In this document: one piece after another, positions 25,034 through 33,964 of the stretch
Layout: every line of letters begins with the position of its first letter
Position numbering within the stretch: the stretch's first letter is position 1
DNA from: Bacteroidota bacterium
GTDB taxonomy: Bacteria > Bacteroidota > Bacteroidia > Chitinophagales > Chitinophagaceae
Direction of reading: 5' to 3'
Assembly: GCA_013285595.1 (NCBI GenBank)
Contig: JABDHF010000007.1
Location: forward strand, 109 to 41,028
Length of the DNA: 40,920 bases
Program-made: the position numbers and the translations under genes
The notes under the pieces: generated by a model
Seen by the model: only the letters and a program-made list of their open reading frames with translations
Databases searched by the model: none
What the model was told of the DNA's origin: nothing

Positions 25034-26893
25034 ATGAAAAAAAGAACACTACTGCTGTCTTTAATAGGCATGATGACGGCATTCATGCTAAGTGCATTTA
25101 CATCACAAGGCATCAATTTTACTACTACACCTGCGGCAATAGCTACTACTGTGCCCCGACAGCCAATGGGCCTAAAGGTAACCGCTAGCAGCCCCGGCAA
25201 ATGGCGGCTTGAATGGCAGGTGGATACTAATAATAGCAATAACTTTATGAAGATAGCCGGGAATGCGGTGTACACCCTTATTGGTACGGATTCATTAGTA
25301 ATAAGCCCTTACTGCTATATGAATAATTACCGCTATCGCTGCATGGCCTCGCTAGATACGCTGGGCGCCACCCTTGTAGGGTATAGCGACACGGTCATGC
25401 TCACCGTTGCCGGGTGCATGACCCCGCAAAACGATACTGTAGATATATCGGTTCCTGTTACTCTTACCATTCCGGATAATGCTGTTATCAATAAGTATCA
25501 ATGGCAGCAACTTATAGGCAGAACGTGGGTGAACCTTCCCCCGTCGGGCGACCATATAAATAATTCGCTTTTGGCGACACAAACGAGTGGGGGCATGTAC
25601 CCACGGCAGTTTCGCTGCCAGTTAACAACTAAAGGCGCAACAACATATTATTCCGACACTGTAAAACTTGTTGCTGCTAACTGGGTTTCGCCCGGCCAGA
25701 ATTTAACAGCGGTACACGATCAGGCGCAGTTCTCGATCACACCTTCTTCCGGCTATCAGCGTGTGAAATGGCAGGTAAATGAAAATGACGACAAGTGTGA
25801 CGATGACGAAAAATACCGGCTAATAGACTTGAATGGCGATGATTCTAACGCCTACAAAATAGCTACGGGAGCAGTAAACAAGCTAACCATTAAAAAGACA
25901 CTGCCCGGCATGAATAATAACCGCTACAGGGCCTTGTTGCTGGATACCGTTACCAGCAATTATTTAATAACCAATTCATCGCCGCTTATGATCACTGGTA
26001 ATATTGATCCGTCGCCATTTTCACTAATGGGCGCAATATACTCGCAGCCCAAAGGATTGTCGGACGATAATACTGCAGCGCTGACCCAAACGTATATCAG
26101 GTGCAGTATACCGCTATCGAGACGGGCAATAGATGGCCCTAAAATAAATGCGGGTTGGATGGACAGAACCATGTGGTTCCGGAATTTATTTATCCAGCTT
26201 ACTTATTCCACGAACGCGGGCACACTAAATTATGTGGATTCAAGTGGCAAGACGGCGTACCGGGACACCATACCGCGTTACAAATATGTGAACCGGCTGG
26301 ACCTGTACCAATACGCAAACCTTAATATTAACTTCATGAGCCCGATAATAACATGGATAGGGGGCGGAGCGAAGAGAGATAATTTGTGCAATGTGTATGT
26401 GGATCCTTATTTCTCCTTTTTGCACACCAATGTTACCGACTCCACTACCAATAATATAAGCGTGATGAGCATTGTGTATGGAGCTAATGTGACCGTAAGA
26501 TTTAAGCCTACGGCTAATTTTCAAATGGAGCTCAATGCGCGCGTGTTTGGGTTAAACCCCATCAGCCCTGGTATAAATGCCGATTACAATTACCAATATG
26601 TGCGCCGCAACGATTATTATAAAGACACCCTCCATAGTACGTCGCTCACTACACCCAACAGGCCCTACTTTAATTTCGATGGACTTATTATTTATAATAC
26701 ATCGGCTACGGCTACTAATCCGTCTAACCTGTTCCTGCATTACAGTGTTTTCAGCAACCTTGTAAAACCACAGTACAAGACCCAGAAAAATACTTTTTTC
26801 CAGTTGCAGATAGGCTTTGCGGCCGATCTTGTGAAACTGGGCCAGGGAATATTAAAAACGATTTTACCGGCAGCGGCCACAACATCGTCATAG
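25034..26893 (+). CDS. Secreted Ig-like protein, possible outer-membrane beta domain
   Basis: The 619-residue protein has a signal peptide (about 1-24, MKKRTLLLSLIG...). Three Ig-like or PKD-like segments follow (about 45-125, 125-210, 215-325), each with a buried Trp, for example KWRLEWQVD, KYQWQQL, RVKWQVNEND, and a paired Tyr-Arg-Cys strand NNYRYRCMA. The C-terminal half (about 330-610) is made of alternating aromatic strands with Asn/Asp-rich turns (MWFRNLFIQLTYS, YFSFLHTNV, FFQLQIGF), as in outer-membrane barrels. No T9SS sorting domain is present, which agrees with insertion in the outer membrane rather than release. I do not recognise the family. Confidence 0.75.
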   Translation: MKKRTLLLSLIGMMTAFMLSAFTSQGINFTTTPAAIATTVPRQPMGLKVTASSPGKWRLEWQVDTNNSNNFMKIAGNAVYTLIGTDSLVISPYCYMNNYRYRCMASLDTLGATLVGYSDTVMLTVAGCMTPQNDTVDISVPVTLTIPDNAVINKYQWQQLIGRTWVNLPPSGDHINNSLLATQTSGGMYPRQFRCQLTTKGATTYYSDTVKLVAANWVSPGQNLTAVHDQAQFSITPSSGYQRVKWQVNENDDKCDDDEKYRLIDLNGDDSNAYKIATGAVNKLTIKKTLPGMNNNRYRALLLDTVTSNYLITNSSPLMITGNIDPSPFSLMGAIYSQPKGLSDDNTAALTQTYIRCSIPLSRRAIDGPKINAGWMDRTMWFRNLFIQLTYSTNAGTLNYVDSSGKTAYRDTIPRYKYVNRLDLYQYANLNINFMSPIITWIGGGAKRDNLCNVYVDPYFSFLHTNVTDSTTNNISVMSIVYGANVTVRFKPTANFQMELNARVFGLNPISPGINADYNYQYVRRNDYYKDTLHSTSLTTPNRPYFNFDGLIIYNTSATATNPSNLFLHYSVFSNLVKPQYKTQKNTFFQLQIGFAADLVKLGQGILKTILPAAATTSS

Positions 26894-26928
26894 GCCTAAA
26901 TGTTCGGGTCGATTACTGCAAATAGTTG

Positions 26929-26959
26929 TTTGTCTTATGTAAACAAGTGATTAGCTTTG
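26929..26959 (+). promoter_or_regulatory. Complete Bacteroidota promoter (-33 TTTG, -7 TAnnTTTG)
   Basis: TTTG at 26929-26932 and TAGCTTTG at 26952-26959 are separated by 19 bases, the consensus spacing for the primary sigma factor of Bacteroidota. The ATG follows 19 bases later. Confidence 0.75.
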
Positions 26960-26978
26960 CACGAAATCTTTTACCTAT

Positions 26979-28151
26979 ATGAAAAATTTATTATTATTGC
27001 TTGCTGCTTTAGTGGTTGCCGGGGGCGGCGCTAGTGCGCAGATCAACCTTGCGGCTGCGGGTTATCCTACTTCTCCTATCGGCACAGACACTTTGAAGGT
27101 GACTACTGCTGCGTCTACGTACCCGTCGTTTGCGGCCGCTACCAATGCCACCTGGGACCTTACAACGGTGACAGACTCTACGGCCGTGATACAGGACTAT
27201 ATTATTCCAGCATCAAGCCCTGCCGCCTTTGCCGACAGCAGCCTGCACAGCTTTCTTGGTTATGCCTACAAGGGTAATATACAGCTGGCGCTCACCAGCC
27301 CGGGGCTGATGGACTATGGCATAGACATAATGGGCTCTACAAACCCTACAGGTACCGCCGGCGACACTATAACCATACCTACGCAGAACGACGTTTTTAC
27401 TGCTGCGCGCACGGTCATTGCGTTTCCTGCTACTATGAGCAGCTCGTGGTCGTCGTCGTACACACAAACAATAAATTACTTCCTGTCTTACGTGGTATCG
27501 TCGATACCTGTATTTCTCCATACTCCAGGCACTGTGAAAGGTTTTTCTACTGAAAAAGACACCGTGATAGGCTGGGGGCAAATGAGGGTAAAAACACTTA
27601 GCGGCGGAGCATCGGGCTATGTAAATGTGCTGCAGGTGCGCACTATGATCACTACGGTAGATTCGTTTTATCTTAATGGCACTACCACCGACCCGCTGCT
27701 GCCATCGCTGCTGCCATTGCTAGGCGCCACACAGGGCCAGGTAACCAAAACATACAGCCAGAGCTTTTACCGGCTGGACAATATAGTGCCACTGGCATCG
27801 GTAAGATTCGCAGACAGCGCCAACACTATGCCTACCCAGGTGACCACCAATGTGCAAAGGCTGCCAGCGCCAGCGGGAGTGCCAGCCATAGCTGGTGCGG
27901 CAGGTATAAAGGTGTACCCAAACCCCGTAACCGGCAACATGATAACCATAGCTGCGCCAGCCACTACCGGTCCGTGCTCTTATGAGCTTACAGATATTAC
28001 CGGCAGGAAAGTGCAGGAAGGTGTGCTGGCTACAGGCAGCGCCAATGCACAGGTTAGCATTGTTGCGTCTGTGTTAAATGGTGTGTATTTTCTTAAAGTA
28101 AATAATAACGGGAATACGGTTTCGGTCAGTGCTGTTGAGGTGAAGAGGTAA
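26979..28151 (+). CDS. Secreted protein with T9SS type A sorting domain
   Basis: The 390-residue protein has a signal peptide (1-20, ending ASAQ) and a body (20-305) of beta-rich, Thr/Ser-rich sequence with no recognised domain; the segment NATWDLTTVTDSTAV is typical of many T9SS-exported proteins of unknown function. The last 80 residues are a type A sorting domain (IKVYPNPVTGN, then SYELTDITGRKV, then LNGVYFLKV, ending VEVKR). It has its own complete promoter and a strong terminator, so it is a single-gene unit. Confidence 0.92.
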   Translation: MKNLLLLLAALVVAGGGASAQINLAAAGYPTSPIGTDTLKVTTAASTYPSFAAATNATWDLTTVTDSTAVIQDYIIPASSPAAFADSSLHSFLGYAYKGNIQLALTSPGLMDYGIDIMGSTNPTGTAGDTITIPTQNDVFTAARTVIAFPATMSSSWSSSYTQTINYFLSYVVSSIPVFLHTPGTVKGFSTEKDTVIGWGQMRVKTLSGGASGYVNVLQVRTMITTVDSFYLNGTTTDPLLPSLLPLLGATQGQVTKTYSQSFYRLDNIVPLASVRFADSANTMPTQVTTNVQRLPAPAGVPAIAGAAGIKVYPNPVTGNMITIAAPATTGPCSYELTDITGRKVQEGVLATGSANAQVSIVASVLNGVYFLKVNNNGNTVSVSAVEVKR

Positions 28152-28173
28152 GCGCCGGAGGGATGAATTACTG

Positions 28174-28213
28174 AATGAAGAAGCCCTGTTTTTGACGGGG
28201 CTTCTTCATTTAT
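28174..28213 (+). terminator. Rho-independent terminator
   Basis: A perfect 13-bp stem (28174-28186, 28198-28210) has an 11-base loop and a T-rich right flank. Confidence 0.85.
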
Positions 28214-28402
28214 TGGGACTAGGATATTGGAGCGCCAGGCTTTACAGTTGCTCAATACATCAATGATTCCTACCGTTTAAAAACTTTTTCGACCGTTCGG
28301 AAACTTTTTGCAGGGTAATGCACGGTGTTTGTATTTTAGTTAACATTTGGCATTGTTGTTGCTTTAGCTATATAAGTTCAACCTCACTCTAAACCACTCT
28401 GC

Positions 28403-30238
28403 ATGAAAAAGTACTTATTGCTTGCATCTATTCTTTTGTGTTTTTGCCGCCTTCAGGGGCAAATCACCTCGAGCGTTTTTACGCATACCTTCTCTTCCGG
28501 GCGCATAACTGCTGTGGTCTCAGACAGCATGAGCCACGACAGTACCCGCTGTGAAGTTTGGTCTTTCCGTTCCGGCGTTGTTACCATCAGTAGTTCTTTT
28601 ACCGGCGATTCACTACGTATTGTGGATACCGCCAATAGCATATCTTACGGCCATTATGTCAACGCTACAGGCGTTTCTCCATGGAATGTTACTGTAAGTT
28701 TAAGTAACCAGGGTGCAGGTGATGAACTTGTACCTGTAGGCGGGGGCTATTGGCATGATGAGTATTTTCCTCTAAAGATTACAGTGCCATCAGATACGCT
28801 CAGGTATATTGATATGCAGGATAGCCTCTGGGTGTTGGCTTGTTTGTACTCATCAGTAACAGGGAAAGTATACATAGACAACAATACTAATTGCATACAG
28901 GACGCAGCAGACAGTCCGCTTAATCCCATACCTGCGCCGTCTTTATTCGAAAATCTATCGAGCCCTGCAGTAACCACCTCTTCCCGTCAGGGCTTTGGTT
29001 ATGGCGGCTTTTACTACCAGATCAGGGCACAATTATCGTGGATGACAAATTATACAGTATTTATGGATCCGGCACTGGCTTTCATCTTTCCTATGTCGCC
29101 ATGTTTTGCCGGGCCATATTCATTTACTACACTGCCACAAACCAATGTCGACTTTCCGCTGCTGTGCAGTAGTAATGTAGATGTGCAGTGCGACATGCTA
29201 TCTGCAGGGCGGGTAAGGCTGCATAGTCCCTTCTTTGTACATCCCTATGTGAGCAATACGGGCTGTGACACGGTATCTGGCACGATGACGATGGTTAAAG
29301 ACCACCGCGCCATATATGATGCCAGCCTGAGCACACACCCTGCAGATATTGTGCATGGTGATACGCTGATATGGAACTATGGCGGCTTCAGCAACCTGTC
29401 GGCAGGTGCTTACTGGAACAGCTTTATATCTGATGTATATCTTACCCAGGACCCTTCGGTGGTGGCCGGCGATACACTGTGCTTTCATGTATATGCCAAC
29501 GTGCCAACTGCAGATATAAACCCATTTAACAACGACCGTACCGTGTGTGTACCTGTAGTATATTCTTACGACCCTAATCATAAAGATGTAAGCCCTGCTG
29601 CTGGCTCTGATGGAGAGCTGCCGCACAATACCAGTACGCTATACTATACCATCAATTTTCAGAACACCGGCACAGACTATGCCGAGAATGTGAAGATTAT
29701 AGATACACTTGACAGCCACCTTGACCCGCACAGCCTGAAGATACTGGGCGCAAGCGCTAATATGAACCCACAGTGGCTGACAACGAATGTTGTTTCGTTT
29801 GACTTCCCGTATATTATGCTGCCAGATAGTACTCACGATGAGCCCAAAAGTCATGGCCAGGTACAGTACAGCATAAACCTGAAGCCAGGTGTGCCGGCAG
29901 GTACCACTATACACAACACAGGCTATATTTACTTTGACGAGAACCCGGCTGTTGTTACCAATACTACCAGCAGCATTACCTCTACACCATCCGCAGTGGC
30001 GCAGGTGGCAACCGGCAAAGAGCTAAGGATATACCCTAACCCTGCGTCCGATGAGCTGAACGTAGAAAACTTTAGCGGCGACCTGGTGATAATGGATATC
30101 CGCGGATCTGTGATAGCTACGCAACATGCAATACACGATAAGACTGTTATCGACATTAGCAGGCTGCCTGCAGGTGTGTATATGCTTAAGGCTACCAATA
30201 ATGAGGTATCGCAAACTATGAAGTTTACGAAGTATTAA
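28403..30238 (+). CDS. Secreted DUF11/DUF7619-like protein with T9SS sorting domain
   Basis: The 611-residue protein has a signal peptide (1-20, ending LQGQ). Residues about 20-385 hold beta-rich segments including a SdrD-B-like stretch (VYIDNNTNCIQDAADSP). Residues about 388-530 match the conserved repeat seen in many T9SS proteins: YDPNHKDVSP, then LYYTINFQNTGTDYAENVKI, a DTLDSHLD turn, and IYFDENPAVVTNTT. The last 70 residues are a type A sorting domain (LRIYPNPASDEL, then LPAGVYMLKA, ending MKFTKY). The gene probably encodes a cell-surface or released structural/adhesive protein. Two hairpins follow it. Confidence 0.93.
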   Translation: MKKYLLLASILLCFCRLQGQITSSVFTHTFSSGRITAVVSDSMSHDSTRCEVWSFRSGVVTISSSFTGDSLRIVDTANSISYGHYVNATGVSPWNVTVSLSNQGAGDELVPVGGGYWHDEYFPLKITVPSDTLRYIDMQDSLWVLACLYSSVTGKVYIDNNTNCIQDAADSPLNPIPAPSLFENLSSPAVTTSSRQGFGYGGFYYQIRAQLSWMTNYTVFMDPALAFIFPMSPCFAGPYSFTTLPQTNVDFPLLCSSNVDVQCDMLSAGRVRLHSPFFVHPYVSNTGCDTVSGTMTMVKDHRAIYDASLSTHPADIVHGDTLIWNYGGFSNLSAGAYWNSFISDVYLTQDPSVVAGDTLCFHVYANVPTADINPFNNDRTVCVPVVYSYDPNHKDVSPAAGSDGELPHNTSTLYYTINFQNTGTDYAENVKIIDTLDSHLDPHSLKILGASANMNPQWLTTNVVSFDFPYIMLPDSTHDEPKSHGQVQYSINLKPGVPAGTTIHNTGYIYFDENPAVVTNTTSSITSTPSAVAQVATGKELRIYPNPASDELNVENFSGDLVIMDIRGSVIATQHAIHDKTVIDISRLPAGVYMLKATNNEVSQTMKFTKY

Positions 30239-30315
30239 AAACCCCATAGCCCCTAAAGGGGCGTCCCCAGGGCGAGTAGCCCTGCGTTATTACATAATGC
30301 TTCTTTGCCCATAAC

Positions 30316-30359
30316 GAAACACTTGTCTGACACCGAAAAAGTGTGCTGACAAGTGTTTC
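30316..30359 (+). repeat. Perfect 12-bp inverted repeat (cruciform-like)
   Basis: GAAACACTTGTC (30316-30327) pairs with GACAAGTGTTTC (30348-30359). The 20-base loop holds a smaller CAC/GTG stem. There is no T tract, so it is not a normal terminator. Confidence 0.7.
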
Positions 30360-30373
30360 TACTTGCTTTCAAG

Positions 30374-30412
30374 AAAAATGACAACGTGGGTGTTTCCACA
30401 TTGTCATTTTTA
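30374..30412 (+). terminator. Bidirectional-type terminator
   Basis: A 16-bp stem with one mismatch (30374-30389, 30396-30411) has A-rich and T-rich ends and a 6-base loop. Confidence 0.8.
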
Positions 30413-30522
30413 AATTAATAACCGCTATCCGCAATGGGAGCTGTTGTTTATTATGTTAATTTAGACACCGCATGTTGTTTTGTTCAACCATTAAAAGAGC
30501 ATACCGCCTAAACCTTCCCGGT

Positions 30523-32283
30523 ATGAGAATCATGTTCATTTGTGGGCTGTTATTGGGATTTTGCATATCTGCTGCCGTCGCAAGAGAGACCTATATACTG
30601 CACTTAGACAAATCGAGGTTTACCCAGGATAGTAATAAATTCTCAGGCCGAATTTCAATTCAGGGAGAAAATGTCGATATTCTAAATTCAGAGCGTACTG
30701 CGTTAAATTTTTTCGATGATGATTTGATGTTTAGCTTGGATTCATTTATGCGCCCCACGAAATTCTATCGGTGCTATGTTGCTACGGACTTGATTTTTGG
30801 TAAATGTGTATTTGACTCAGGCGTTCGGTTTTCGCAGATCGTGTGTCCAAGCCTTTCTTGTTCATACACGAAATTCTATGGCGAGACGTCATTTAGATTC
30901 TCTCAATTTGACAATTATTTAGGGTTTGAAAATGATACTTTTTTGCAACACGTTAGTTTTTCGGACAATACCTTTAATCGTAATCCTACTTCCAAAATAT
31001 GGCCAATCGGTTTTGAAAGAGACTATTTCAGCCATGGGGTTGATTTTGAAAGATCCATGTTTTACGGATCAATAAACTTTGCTTCATCGACTTTCGAATA
31101 CCTTGATCTGGGCAATTTGAATTGCTCCCGAAATGTGGATCTGTCATCTACTACAATCAAAGAATATCTTGACCTTTCAGCCCTTCCACATGCTGATTCT
31201 ATCTCGTTTAATTTTGATTATGCGATATTGCCATCTGTTATCAATTTGTCGTACAATAATTTTAATAATGTTGTTTACCTGGTTCCTTCTAAGTTTAGTT
31301 CTGATAATGTAAGAATGAGTGATGATGGAAACTGGCGTTATGTGAACTTATATAATTGCGACCCGTCGAAAGTTGTCTTTGATTACCTGAATTTCAGGCT
31401 TTGTTTCTTTGACAATATTTGGCTATCCGGAATAAATATATCTAGTAACGGCATTTTCAATAAACAAATTAAATACGCCTTCAATGGAGATACGCTATTG
31501 ATCGCGGGCAAAAAATATCTTATCTCTGACACAAACTTGTGCCGTTATCTTATTGATGATCGGGATTTCTACAAGTATCTTTCTTTTGTTTTTCCTGCCT
31601 TATGCTACAGACCCAGCGAATCTTTTTGTCAAACGTTAGGGAACGTTTTTCCGATGTTGTTCAATCGTGAAAGCTATGACCTGCCGGTAGTAAAAGCTTT
31701 CATAAACATGTGCGTTTACCGGCGGAATTTCCCCTATTGGCTAGGCAACGAAAGAATATATGGTGTTTACGAAAAAGTATTGAACAGTTTTGAAAAGCAG
31801 GGACAGAAAATAAGCTACCGGACGTTGGATATTGAGTACCAGGATTTCAAAAATGGCAATTTCATTCTACCTCATATATGGAATTGCTATGGCTACCACA
31901 AAGAGTGGGTATTTTACTGGATCATTATTTTCCTTTGTCTGTTTACTGTGCTTACTGCATGTATGTTTCCATTTTTAAACAGAGATGTTTATACCATTGA
32001 TTTTTTCAGGAGAGAAACTTTGAGGAACACTAACAGCTATAAGGTGATGCACTCCACTATCAACAACAGGGATGCTGAGCTATACAGATCGGGAGCGTTG
32101 AACTATGCCTGGTATTCTTTTCTGTATACCTGCATGATCTTCTTTTTATTGTCGCTGAAGTTCGAAAATTTCCACTTCAGCTCAAAACCCAAAAAGATAT
32201 TTGGTGTGGTTTACGTGATGATCGTTTTTCTTACCGGCATTATATGCCTGGGTTATGTTGCCAATCTTATTATACAGAAATGA
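30523..32283 (+). CDS. Beta-helix (pentapeptide-like) protein with C-terminal membrane domain
   Basis: From the ATG at 30523 (586 residues; an ATG at 30472 adds 17) the protein starts with a signal peptide (MRIMFICGLLLGFCISAAVA). Residues about 80-290 carry many short F-x-x-x-x-F strands such as GETSFRFSQF, LQHVSFSDNTF and SINFASSTF, the pattern of degenerate pentapeptide or right-handed beta-helix proteins. About 130 C-terminal residues contain three hydrophobic segments (WVFYWIIIFLCLFTVL; YSFLYTCMIFFLLSL; VVYVMIVFLTGIICLGYVANLI). The last two with the loop between them are arranged like a two-helix ion channel, but the TxGYG filter is absent. The gene is AT-rich compared with its neighbours, suggesting transfer. 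Function unknown. Confidence 0.75.
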   Translation: MRIMFICGLLLGFCISAAVARETYILHLDKSRFTQDSNKFSGRISIQGENVDILNSERTALNFFDDDLMFSLDSFMRPTKFYRCYVATDLIFGKCVFDSGVRFSQIVCPSLSCSYTKFYGETSFRFSQFDNYLGFENDTFLQHVSFSDNTFNRNPTSKIWPIGFERDYFSHGVDFERSMFYGSINFASSTFEYLDLGNLNCSRNVDLSSTTIKEYLDLSALPHADSISFNFDYAILPSVINLSYNNFNNVVYLVPSKFSSDNVRMSDDGNWRYVNLYNCDPSKVVFDYLNFRLCFFDNIWLSGINISSNGIFNKQIKYAFNGDTLLIAGKKYLISDTNLCRYLIDDRDFYKYLSFVFPALCYRPSESFCQTLGNVFPMLFNRESYDLPVVKAFINMCVYRRNFPYWLGNERIYGVYEKVLNSFEKQGQKISYRTLDIEYQDFKNGNFILPHIWNCYGYHKEWVFYWIIIFLCLFTVLTACMFPFLNRDVYTIDFFRRETLRNTNSYKVMHSTINNRDAELYRSGALNYAWYSFLYTCMIFFLLSLKFENFHFSSKPKKIFGVVYVMIVFLTGIICLGYVANLIIQK

Positions 32284-32326
32284 TAAGCGGCACGAGGATT
32301 AAGCCTCACCTCTAACTCCCTCATGT

Positions 32327-32382
32327 CATGGTTCGACCCTTCGGTGATCGCTCAGGGCAGGCCTAGGCTCACCACGACAGGG
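32327..32382. repeat. Possible intergenic repeat with weak stem
   Basis: GTTCGACCC...GGTGA (32343-32347) pairs with TCACC (32369-32373). The TTCGACCCTTCGGTGATCG wording recalls an intergenic repeat seen in other Bacteroidota, but there is no second copy in this window. Confidence 0.35.
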
Positions 32383-32403
32383 TATGTATCGGGCTGTTTA
32401 AAA

Positions 32404-32436
32404 GCAAAAGCCCCGTCATAATAACAGGGCTTTTGC
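32404..32436 (-). terminator. Bidirectional terminator of the phosphohexomutase gene
   Basis: GCAAAAGCCC (32404-32413) pairs perfectly with GGGCTTTTGC (32427-32436). It lies 17 bases beyond the minus-strand stop codon. Confidence 0.75.
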
Positions 32437-32452
32437 AAGATTTATTGTCAAA

Positions 32453-33856
32453 TCATAATATCGTCTTCTTCACATCTTCCAGTATGTCCAGTGTTTCTGC
32501 TTTGTCGGTGCCTTCGGCGTATACACGTAGCAGGGGCTCAGTGCCGCTGGCGCGGAGCATTACCCAGCCGCCATTGTCAAGGTGGTATTTTACGCCGTCA
32601 ATGGTCTCTACACGGTTGAAGCCGTACTTGCCAAATTTGGTGTAGCCGCCTTCGCCTGCTTTTTTAATGATGGCGTTCTTCTTGTCGTTGTCTATGGTCA
32701 GGTCGTTGCGGTCGTAGTGGAAATGGCCTACTATGCCGTATACTTCTTCGCAAAGTTCTTTGAGGGTCTTACCGGTTTTGGTCATAAACTCGTAGATGGC
32801 CAGGCCGTCGTAGATGCCATCGCGCTCAGGTATGTGGCCTTTTACGGCTATGCCGCCGCTTTCTTCGCCGCCTACCAGCACATCGTCGTGCACCATTATC
32901 TCGCTGATGTATTTAAAACCTATGGCGGTAACCTCTACAGGTATGCCATATACTTCGCAGAGCTTCTTTACGCGGTCTGTTACAGAGAATGCTATTACTA
33001 CTTTGCCATCCATATGCTTGTACTTGTGCAGGTAGTGTATGAGCAGCAGTATTATGTTGTGGGCATCTACAAACAGGCCATCCTCGTTGTACAGGCCTAT
33101 ACGGTCTGCATCGCCATCTGTGGCCAGGCCTATCTTTATTTCCGGGGTAGACGCTATGGTGCGGGAAAGCTCCTGCAGGTTTTTATCTAGCGGCTCGGGC
33201 GCCTGGCCGTGGAAGCCGGGGTTATCGTCGCAGTGCAGCAGTATAGCGCCGGGCAGCAGGCGGCGGATCACGTTTTGGCCGGCGCCATACATGGCATCGT
33301 AAGCCATTTTGAAAGGTGACTTTGTTAAAGCTTCAAAATCGAACTTGCCCTTTATGTAGTCTACATACATGTCTTCGAGAGCTATGTATTCCAGCATGCC
33401 TTTTTCTTCCCAGTAGCTTAGTGGTTGCGCTGGCATATCCACCTCATCAGGTATCAAGGCTTCTACTGCTGCTATATCTTTTGGGCTGCTGGGGCCGCCG
33501 TGTGCGCCTTTCAGCTTGTAGCCATTATAAGTAGGCGGGTTGTGCGATGCGGTGATCACTATGCCCTGGTCGGCCTTTAGCTGCAATACGCCGAGAGAGA
33601 TCATGGGCGTGCTGATGAAGCCTTTTGCCATCAATACCTTTACTCCATTGCTGCACAATACTTTGGCCGCCGTTTCTACAAACAGGGCGCCACCAAAGCG
33701 GCAGTCGTGGCCTATTACTACTGTAGGCTTGCTGTTCTTTTGCAGCAGCCATGTAGCCTGGCCTTTGGCTACGCGGGCCACATTGTATACTGTGAAGTCC
33801 TGCGCTATGATGGCCCGCCATCCGTCTGTTCCAAACTTGATCTTCTCTGTTGTCAT
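32453..33856 (-). CDS. Phosphoglucomutase/phosphomannomutase family protein
   Basis: This alpha-D-phosphohexomutase interconverts 1- and 6-phospho sugars (glucose or mannose) in the cytoplasm and links glycolysis to nucleotide-sugar and cell-envelope synthesis. The 467-residue length is right. All four family motifs are present: FGTDGWR (8-14), the active-site phosphoserine Ser104 in ITASHNPP, the metal loop DGDADR (247-252), the sugar-recognition loop GGEESGG (329-335) and the phosphate-binding RASGTEP (435-441). The ATG at 33856 agrees with the standard N-terminus. Substrate preference (glucose, mannose or both) cannot be decided from these motifs. It is divergent from the aldehyde dehydrogenase gene. 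Confidence 0.96.
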   Translation of the reverse strand: MTTEKIKFGTDGWRAIIAQDFTVYNVARVAKGQATWLLQKNSKPTVVIGHDCRFGGALFVETAAKVLCSNGVKVLMAKGFISTPMISLGVLQLKADQGIVITASHNPPTYNGYKLKGAHGGPSSPKDIAAVEALIPDEVDMPAQPLSYWEEKGMLEYIALEDMYVDYIKGKFDFEALTKSPFKMAYDAMYGAGQNVIRRLLPGAILLHCDDNPGFHGQAPEPLDKNLQELSRTIASTPEIKIGLATDGDADRIGLYNEDGLFVDAHNIILLLIHYLHKYKHMDGKVVIAFSVTDRVKKLCEVYGIPVEVTAIGFKYISEIMVHDDVLVGGEESGGIAVKGHIPERDGIYDGLAIYEFMTKTGKTLKELCEEVYGIVGHFHYDRNDLTIDNDKKNAIIKKAGEGGYTKFGKYGFNRVETIDGVKYHLDNGGWVMLRASGTEPLLRVYAEGTDKAETLDILEDVKKTIL

Positions 33857-33903
33857 AATGTACTGTTATTTGTTATAGTGAGATAGTTAATTTTTGTGAA
33901 CCG

Positions 33904-33911
33904 CAAATTTA
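33904..33911 (-). promoter_or_regulatory. -7 promoter box of the phosphohexomutase gene
   Basis: Read on the minus strand the bases are TAAATTTG, a match to TAnnTTTG, 47 bases before the ATG. No -33 TTTG is seen at the usual distance. Confidence 0.45.
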
Positions 33912-33964
33912 TAAAAGGTTTTTGTTCGGATAAGGTTATTTAATTTTATCGAAAATATATCACC

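Noticed and set aside
32582-33302. Plus-strand frames opposite the phosphohexomutase gene
   Set aside because: Val/Tyr-rich shadow of a conserved gene with all motifs on the other strand.
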